The notes under the pieces are model-generated. The model was not told the origin of the DNA and made no database searches. It worked only from the letters and a program-made list of their open reading frames with translations. Below, piece by piece: positions 58,576-64,000 of a DNA stretch of 64,000 bases (its first letter is position 1; the number at the start of each line of letters is the position of its first letter). A program made the position numbers and the translations under genes. The stretch spans positions 1 to 64,000 of the forward strand of contig JAVBNH010000006.1 of the NCBI GenBank assembly GCA_031551635.1, given 5' to 3'. Source of the DNA: JAVBNH01 sp031551635 (lineage in GTDB: Bacteria; Bacillota; Clostridia; Oscillospirales; Acutalibacteraceae).

Positions 58576-61170
58576 ATGAAAAAGAATGTCCTTGTCAAAG
58601 CATTAAGCTTACTGCTTACTCTGCTGCTTTTTATACCGGCTGTACCGATTAGCTCCTCAGCCATAGCAGTGGAGGATATAGTTATCTCGAACCCTACGGA
58701 TGCAACTCTCAGAGCGGCTATAAACATGATAAACGCCGCGGATAACGGCGGCAGAATTACGTTTACAAACACATCTCCAGCTGTTATTGAGCTGCAGTCA
58801 GCTCTCCCGAATATTATAAAAAATATTGAAATTATAGGTCCCGGCGCCTCTTTGCTGACAATAAAAGGCTCAAATACTCCGAATGCTTACACTCTCGCGT
58901 TTAAGGGCGTTCAGCATCCGAACTTAAAATTTAACGGAGTAACTGCGACAATCAAAGGGATAACCTTTTCCGGTACAACCAGAAACAGCGTTATCTATTT
59001 TACCGGCGGCTGGGCGGCGAACAACACTCAAAACTACCACTTTTTAACCATTGAGGATTGTATATTCCGTGATAATGATGTTTATATGGGTGGCACCAAC
59101 GGAGATAAACTCGGCGGTGCAATATATGCCGACGAAGACCCGCGAGTTGTAATCAACAGCAGTCAGTTTATCAATAACAGCTGCCAGAATTACGCACATT
59201 TCTACATCACCGGTATCGTTTATATAAACGACTCCTTTTTTACTGAAGGTTATGCCGGTTTTAACAGTGTCGGTATGGCTGGCGGAGCTGATTTTAAGAA
59301 TTCCACATTTTATAATAACTATGCCTTTGCCGGTAAAGTTTTAAATTATGGCTGGGGTCATTTTTATAATTGCGCAATCATAAATAACCGCGCCGGGTGG
59401 GACACTATGACCGGCGGCTTTGTGCTGCAGAATCTCACCGACCTCTCAGCTTGTATAATCGCCGGAAACACAAATCTTAACGGTGAAACCAACTATGCCC
59501 TTATGAATGATACTCCCGTCTATACTAAGCACGCGCCCTCAGTTGCAAACGGCTACAGTATAATTGGCTATGACGGCGGAACATACACCCCTGAAAGCAT
59601 CTTCGGAACATCTGCGCCTATTCCGCAAACTGTTTATGGTTTAAAAATGGCTATCCCGATAAAGGAAAACGGCGCGGCGCATAATGTTATCAATCCCGCA
59701 AACATTATACCGTCAACCGCCGACCCTGAACCGGGTAAAATCAAAATGCATCTGACAGATATAATGGGCTCTCCACGCCCCGGCATAAATACTGACGGCA
59801 CACCGACCTTTTGCGACCTTGGTCCGCTTGAGTTCAATCCTCAGCTTGAAAACTACAGAGCCATCCGTGATGTTTATGCTCAGCACATGACAACCTCGAT
59901 TGACATTACTTTGCCTTACGCGTTGAATGCTCAGCAATTTATCGATGCTATCGCAGCCGCGACAGTAATGAAAAACTATATTGAAAACAACAGCGAAAAA
60001 TTCTTTAATGAAAACAATCTAGGCGAAGGCTTCGGCGGCAATTCCGGAATGCTGCCAACACAGACTAAGGCTCAGGCTATCGCGCTTTGTGAGCAGTATA
60101 TCGCAAATTGCCAGGCAATTCTTGACTCCCAGTTTCCCATAACTATAAATTACAGTATCGCGAACAAGGCTACCGTTACAGGTCCTGAGACAATTTCCTT
60201 CCTCGGCGGTGGAACCTTCAAGGTCAACCTCACCCCCGGCACGGAAATTTCCAGCGTGACTTATACCGCGGCTGTTGTTCTCCCGGGTGAAACAGAAACT
60301 GTCACCACCCCCAGAACCTTTACAGCCACACTCAACGCAAATAACGAGTTTTCCGTCATCGGTATAAAATCGCCGCTGACGATTCAGGTAAACCTCAGGA
60401 TTCAACAGTTTACAGTTACCGTTGACTGCGGCGCAAACGGAAGAGTCAACCCAGGAACAGGATCTGTTAATTACGGCACTTCGCCGAACTATACAATCAC
60501 TGCGAACGCCAACTACCTCATTGATACCCTCACCGTCAACAACATTGAGGTGCCGGAGGCGGCGGGTCAGACAGAATACGGTATAACACTGAACAATGTT
60601 TTATCCGCACAGTCCATTAAGGTTACTTTTAGGCAGAAGAAATACTATGTTTCTTCAAAAGCTTTCGGAGAGGGAACAATATCACCTGACGGCATGAAGG
60701 AAGTCGCGTTCAATTCCACCCATGTTTATGAAATAAACGCAAAGCCCGGTTATCTTATCGATTCACTCACTGTTAACGGAGTCATTATAACCGCGGCGTC
60801 AAATAAAAAGTCATATTCACTGTCTATCGGTCCGATTGAGCTGCTGCTTACCGAAATCACCGCGACCTTTAAAGAGAGTCAGTATAAGGACATTGAGGTT
60901 ATAATAGCTAATATGCCGGACGAAAAGGATATTACTTTATATACAGCAAAGAGCTGGGACGCAATGATTGCGGCGTATGACAAGCTGCAAGATCTCATGA
61001 ATAATCAGGCTCCTTTAGGCGACTTGAACAATGCGGCAAACGAACTGCAGGGCACCATTGACAACCTTAAAAAGAGGAATTCCTTTGATACCTTCTGGCA
61101 GTTTATACTGATGATTTTAGCTCAGCTCAGGTCACTGTTTGATTTGAGAAAAATACTTGGAACAGACTGA
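58576..61170 (+). CDS. large secreted beta-helix protein with InlB-B-like repeats and FIVAR-like domain
   Basis: An 864-residue secreted protein. A signal peptide (about 1-31, ending SSSAIA) is followed by a right-handed beta-helix (about 40-400: TIEDCIFRDND, INSSQFINNS, FKNSTFYNNY, FYNCAIINNRAG). A helical region (about 425-520) follows, then two InlB-B/bacterial-repeat-like modules (about 610-680 and 690-760; YLIDTLTVNNIEV and YLIDSLTVNGVII show the duplication), a FIVAR-like helical domain (about 775-830), and an amphipathic tail FWQFILMILAQLRSLF. No LPxTG. Probably an adhesin or polysaccharide-binding/degrading factor; inferred. Confidence 0.85.
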   Translation: MKKNVLVKALSLLLTLLLFIPAVPISSSAIAVEDIVISNPTDATLRAAINMINAADNGGRITFTNTSPAVIELQSALPNIIKNIEIIGPGASLLTIKGSNTPNAYTLAFKGVQHPNLKFNGVTATIKGITFSGTTRNSVIYFTGGWAANNTQNYHFLTIEDCIFRDNDVYMGGTNGDKLGGAIYADEDPRVVINSSQFINNSCQNYAHFYITGIVYINDSFFTEGYAGFNSVGMAGGADFKNSTFYNNYAFAGKVLNYGWGHFYNCAIINNRAGWDTMTGGFVLQNLTDLSACIIAGNTNLNGETNYALMNDTPVYTKHAPSVANGYSIIGYDGGTYTPESIFGTSAPIPQTVYGLKMAIPIKENGAAHNVINPANIIPSTADPEPGKIKMHLTDIMGSPRPGINTDGTPTFCDLGPLEFNPQLENYRAIRDVYAQHMTTSIDITLPYALNAQQFIDAIAAATVMKNYIENNSEKFFNENNLGEGFGGNSGMLPTQTKAQAIALCEQYIANCQAILDSQFPITINYSIANKATVTGPETISFLGGGTFKVNLTPGTEISSVTYTAAVVLPGETETVTTPRTFTATLNANNEFSVIGIKSPLTIQVNLRIQQFTVTVDCGANGRVNPGTGSVNYGTSPNYTITANANYLIDTLTVNNIEVPEAAGQTEYGITLNNVLSAQSIKVTFRQKKYYVSSKAFGEGTISPDGMKEVAFNSTHVYEINAKPGYLIDSLTVNGVIITAASNKKSYSLSIGPIELLLTEITATFKESQYKDIEVIIANMPDEKDITLYTAKSWDAMIAAYDKLQDLMNNQAPLGDLNNAANELQGTIDNLKKRNSFDTFWQFILMILAQLRSLFDLRKILGTD

Positions 61171-61186
61171 TATAAGTATAAGACTA

Positions 61187-61214
61187 ACGCGGCTCTCATT
61201 GATGGGAGCCGCGT
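61187..61214 (+). terminator. hairpin after the beta-helix gene
   Basis: ACGCGGCTC pairs with GAGCCGCGT around a short loop. Only CCTTATT follows, so termination would be moderate. Confidence 0.6.
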
Positions 61215-61247
61215 CCTTATTAAACCTTTTTGCGGGTGAATATATAT

Positions 61248-62414
61248 TTATAAAATAATTTCTTCCCCATTCCTGTAAACCGACTTCACCCTTATATCAT
61301 CATCAAAAATGACCAGATCGGCGTTTTTCCCGCGCTCGATTGAGCCCCTGTCTGCGCTCAGTGAGCAGATTCTCGCCGGGGTCAGGCTCATCATTTTAAC
61401 CGCGTCACAAAGCGGGATTCCGCATTTTTTATAAACCGTACGCACACAGATTTCAGGCGTCGCGACACTTCCCGCAAAGGCTTCAAAGTCTGGAAGCCAA
61501 GCAACTCCCCGCTCGACAATAACCTCCCTCTCGCCGAATGGATATCTGCCCTCCGGAAGCCCCGCCGCTCTCATCGCATCCGTTATCAGCACGGTTTTAT
61601 CCGCGCCTTTTAATTTGTAAGCAAGCCTTATCAGCTCTGTCGGCAGATGCATACCGTCACAAATTATCTCAGCGCTGATTTCGTCACGCAGATAAACAGC
61701 TTCAATCATACCCGCCTGCCTGATGCCCTTAACACGCGTAACACCGCTCATGGCGGAATACAGATGAGTCGCGTGGGTGAAGCCCCAATCAATCGCTCTC
61801 TCGGCAGTGGCGCAGTCACAGTCGGTGTGCGCAAAAGAGCATAGAATCCCTTTCCGGGTCAGAGCTTTCGCGAATTTCTCAGCTCCCGGAATCTCAGGAG
61901 CGGCGCTCCAGCGGATAATATTAGAGGATAAATCAAGAATTTCGCTGTATTCATTTTCAATATACGGCGTAATATATTGCTCCTCCAGCGCGCCTTTCTG
62001 GGACGGCGCTATATACGGTCCCTCAAGGTGCAAGCCGGGCATATCCGCGCCTGTAAAAGAAGCTTGCCTGACCTGTTCAAAAAGCTGCACAAATTCCTTT
62101 AGCTTCGTATGTGAGCAGGCGATACTTGTCGGGATAACAGTAGTCGCGCCGTGCCGTAGCTCCGACTGTGCGAGACCTATGAAGGACTCGCGGGTGTTAT
62201 CCATGCAGTCATAGCCGCCGGAGCCGTGAACGTGAATATCTATAAAACCGGGTGAAAGATAATCACCGAGCGCGTCAACCGCGCGGAAATCCTCAGCAGT
62301 AATATCGCCCTCAAAAACCTCTTGAATTCTACCGTCAACTGCGAGGATACCGCCATTTTCTATAATCCGCTCAGGAAGAATAACTTTTGCATTATAAATT
62401 TTCAGTTTTTCCAT
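61248..62414 (-). CDS. nagA: N-acetylglucosamine-6-phosphate deacetylase
   Basis: A 388-residue amidohydrolase: HVHGSGGYD (61-69), HLEGPYI, HLYSAMS and TDAMRAAG are NagA motifs. It turns GlcNAc-6-P into glucosamine-6-P, the substrate of nagB upstream. The ATG at 62414 lacks a Shine-Dalgarno; the space where it should be is occupied by A-rich DNA and heptamer array H11. Confidence 0.95.
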   Translation of the reverse strand: MEKLKIYNAKVILPERIIENGGILAVDGRIQEVFEGDITAEDFRAVDALGDYLSPGFIDIHVHGSGGYDCMDNTRESFIGLAQSELRHGATTVIPTSIACSHTKLKEFVQLFEQVRQASFTGADMPGLHLEGPYIAPSQKGALEEQYITPYIENEYSEILDLSSNIIRWSAAPEIPGAEKFAKALTRKGILCSFAHTDCDCATAERAIDWGFTHATHLYSAMSGVTRVKGIRQAGMIEAVYLRDEISAEIICDGMHLPTELIRLAYKLKGADKTVLITDAMRAAGLPEGRYPFGEREVIVERGVAWLPDFEAFAGSVATPEICVRTVYKKCGIPLCDAVKMMSLTPARICSLSADRGSIERGKNADLVIFDDDIRVKSVYRNGEEIIL

Positions 62415-62422
62415 GTTTTTTT

Positions 62423-62457
62423 AGGGACTAGGGACAAGGAACTAGGGACTAGGAGTC
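62423..62457. repeat. heptamer array H11 (AGGGACT-type, x5)
   Basis: AGGGACT, AGGGACA, AGGAACT, AGGGACT, AGGAGTC, ending nine bases before the nagA start codon. Confidence 0.92.
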
Positions 62458-62505
62458 GGTAAATGCTGATTTAAATTGTGAATCGGTATTAAGATGGATT
62501 ATGCC

Positions 62506-62526
62506 CTGACTCCTGGCGACTGAACC
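62506..62526. repeat. heptamer array H12 (CTGACTC-type, x3)
   Basis: CTGACTC, CTGGCGA, CTGAACC. Together with the preceding bases it shares GCCCTGACTCCTG with H9. Confidence 0.65.
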
Positions 62527-62580
62527 TTATTTCCTAAAATCGATGTTTTAATCATCGTTTTCATAGTCCTTTCCTCCGAT

Positions 62581-63354
62581 TTAACAGAATTTTTCAATTG
62601 ACAAGCTGCAAGTATTGCCCTTTATCAGCCTTGTTTCGTCAATCGCCGAGGCGGAATCCGTGTCGAGATAGAGAGTTATATCCTTATGCTCCTTTAGCAT
62701 TGTAGCTGGAATCATAGCAGACAAGGGGCTTTCAAGCGTGCTTTTTACCGCGTTCGCCTTCACCTTGAAAGGCACGCATGAGATTATTTTTTCACACTGC
62801 ATAATCTGGTAAACGGACATTGATATCGCCTGCTTGGGTACCTCGTCAATATTCGCGAACCAGCCCTCGCCCACCTGTTGATTCTTGCAGGCTTCATTCA
62901 AGTCGACAACAATATAAGCGTCCCGGGTTTCAAAATCCGCCGGGGGGTCGTTAAAGGCTATATGCGCGTTTTCACCGATACCTATAAGCCCCAGGTCAAT
63001 CGGAGCCCTGCGGATTTCCTCACTCAAAGAGCTGATGCAGTCGGCACTTTCACCTACAAGAAAAGCCTTTTTCAAGCTCACCTTACTGATGAATCTCTCA
63101 TTAAGATATTTCCGGAAGCTGGCGGGATGAGAGATGCTCAGGGAGAGATACTCGTCAAGATGGAACATCGTAACACGCGAAAAATCCACATCTGTTTTTG
63201 TCAGAGCATCCAAAGTCTCGAACTGCGAAGCGCCGGTAGACAGAGCCAGCCTGGCTTCTCCTTTTTCGGCAATGACCTTATTTAGAATCTCGGCAGCGGC
63301 TTGGGCAGCCTCGGCTCCCATCTGTTTTGATGTGCCGTATATCTTTACCTTCAT
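62581..63354 (-). CDS. nagB: glucosamine-6-phosphate deaminase
   Basis: A 257-residue NagB: ALSTGASQFETLDAL, FHLDEY and GIGENAHIAFNDPP are signatures. It makes fructose-6-phosphate and ammonia from glucosamine-6-phosphate. In the canonical motif His-Gly-Asn becomes ENAHIAF here with N and H retained. GAAAGGAAG precedes the ATG. It is upstream of nagA, forming an aminosugar pathway. Confidence 0.95.
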   Translation of the reverse strand: MKVKIYGTSKQMGAEAAQAAAEILNKVIAEKGEARLALSTGASQFETLDALTKTDVDFSRVTMFHLDEYLSLSISHPASFRKYLNERFISKVSLKKAFLVGESADCISSLSEEIRRAPIDLGLIGIGENAHIAFNDPPADFETRDAYIVVDLNEACKNQQVGEGWFANIDEVPKQAISMSVYQIMQCEKIISCVPFKVKANAVKSTLESPLSAMIPATMLKEHKDITLYLDTDSASAIDETRLIKGNTCSLSIEKFC

Positions 63355-63396
63355 TCATTTTCTTCCTTTCGCTTCTTAAAAATTTTTAGCAGAAAA

Positions 63397-63405
63397 ATTA
63401 TAACA
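63397..63405 (-). promoter_or_regulatory. extended -10 promoter of nagB
   Basis: Minus-strand TGTTATAAT. The -35 is weak. An 18-bp perfect palindrome TATATAAAATTTTATATA (63422-63439) lies just upstream. Confidence 0.5.
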
Positions 63406-63453
63406 CAAACATATGTAAAAGTATATAAAATTTTATATATACTCAAATATATA

Positions 63454-63483
63454 TTGACAAGTCCTGCTTTAAGATGTTATAGT
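63454..63483 (+). promoter_or_regulatory. promoter of the GH5 gene
   Basis: TTGACA (63454-63459), 18-bp spacer, TATAGT (63478-63483). Confidence 0.6.
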
Positions 63484-63516
63484 AAAAAATATTCTCTAAC
63501 GAAAGGTTTGATAATT

Positions 63517-64000
63517 TTGCCAACGTTTTTTACTGATATTTACGCGAAGCTGCTGCCGATTTTAATGAGTATTTATATCGCTGTCAGCTCGTATATCGCA
63601 CTTCCCTTCCTCCCCTCAAAAATCGAAATCCCGGAAACAGAGGGGCAGGCTTTTGTTGAAGAGATGCAGGTCGGCTGGAATCTCGGCTGCTCGCTTGAGT
63701 CCTTTTATCAGGACACAACCGGAATGCAGACCGAAACCATGTGGGGCAACCCGAAAACCACTCAGGCTATGATAGATATGGTCAAGGAGGCCGGCTTCAA
63801 AACTATACGCATACCCATTACCTGGTATCCGCATATGAACGGCGCACCTGATTATACAATAGACGAGGAATGGATGAACCGTGTTCAAGAGGTCGTTGAC
63901 TACGCTTACGGTATAGGCATGTATGTCATCATCAACGTGCAGAACGACAACCATGACTGGCTGATTCCCAATAAGGCAAACTGGGAAGCTACGGCGGCTC
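63517..64000 (+). CDS. GH5-family glycosidase, N-terminal part (runs off window)
   Basis: The first 161 codons of a glycoside hydrolase family 5 (cellulase-like) enzyme. A hydrophobic N-terminal anchor or signal (about 11-33) is followed by VGWNLGCSLESF, WGNPKTTQAMIDMVKEAGFKTIRIPITW and GMYVIINVQNDNHDWL. In most GH5 proteins the last motif reads IINxHHD; here it is altered. The TTG start has AAAGG nine bases upstream and the promoter fits. Catalytic Glu residues lie beyond the window. Confidence 0.85.
   Translation, partial: MPTFFTDIYAKLLPILMSIYIAVSSYIALPFLPSKIEIPETEGQAFVEEMQVGWNLGCSLESFYQDTTGMQTETMWGNPKTTQAMIDMVKEAGFKTIRIPITWYPHMNGAPDYTIDEEWMNRVQEVVDYAYGIGMYVIINVQNDNHDWLIPNKANWEATAA

Noticed and set aside
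34391..62526. Heptamer arrays as a CRISPR or CRISPR remnant
   Set aside because: Units are 7 bp with no spacers, and no cas gene is present.

Overview
The window looks like chromosome of an anaerobic, spore-forming member of the Clostridia (Firmicutes), probably of the Oscillospirales/Ruminococcaceae type. Pointers are a YunB-type sporulation protein, an IspH-RpsA fusion (a Clostridia trait), a ferredoxin-linked 2-oxoacid oxidoreductase, acetate kinase, a DUF1540 protein and plant-polymer or aminosugar enzymes (GH27, GH5, NagA/NagB). Most intergenic regions carry textbook sigma-A promoters with 17-bp spacers. This assignment is inference; no rRNA is present.

Layout. 1-8.9 kb is an accessory, visibly AT-richer stretch. 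It holds an attenuated leader followed by a run of four acetyltransferase genes and one methyltransferase gene, a stand-alone GMP-synthase ATP-pyrophosphatase, a DpnII-like restriction-modification operon and an AraC/GyrI-type regulator. 8.9-12.6 kb is a TetR-controlled ABC-2 exporter operon with a 29-bp palindromic operator. 12.7-25.9 kb holds a PAP2 phosphatase, an RluA-type pseudouridine synthase, ligA-yunB, an unusual GH27 alpha-galactosidase with an inserted domain, tig-clpP-clpX, a phosphoesterase, a small DUF1540 gene and thrC. 26-36.2 kb is the conserved rimP-nusA-rnpM-ylxQ-infB-rbfA-nrnA-truB-ribF-rnhB-yraN translation/RNA operon, with a dipeptidase at its end and a nusA-type attenuator at its head. 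36.3-40.6 kb is a korDABC-like operon with a URO-D relative and a ParA-like ATPase. 40.9-49.3 kb holds ispH-rpsA, cmk, baiN, tmcAL, ackA and an MFS transporter. 49.4-54.8 kb holds a DeoR regulator, ydcF, prfB and a radical-SAM/TIGR03915 putative DNA-repair pair under a twin operator. 55.2-64 kb holds HAD and phosphoesterase genes, an unannotated 53-residue amphipathic peptide gene, an FAD oxidoreductase, a large secreted beta-helix protein, nagA, nagB and the start of a GH5 glycosidase.

The most unusual signals lie outside the genes. (1) Twelve short arrays, all with a 7-bp period but with differing unit sequences, sit at gene boundaries between 34 and 63 kb; three supply the stop codon of the adjacent gene and a fourth starts just after one. 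(2) A dispersed ~75-bp hairpin repeat has three full copies and one short one. (3) A ~82-bp terminal-inverted-repeat element lies upstream of cmk. (4) Two regulators, of the TetR and DeoR families, have their promoter and Shine-Dalgarno signals placed so that the expected start codon is AUA or AUU. (5) Twin 13-bp operator-like boxes straddle the -10 of the radical-SAM DNA-repair pair. No CRISPR array, tRNA, rRNA or recognised riboswitch class was found.
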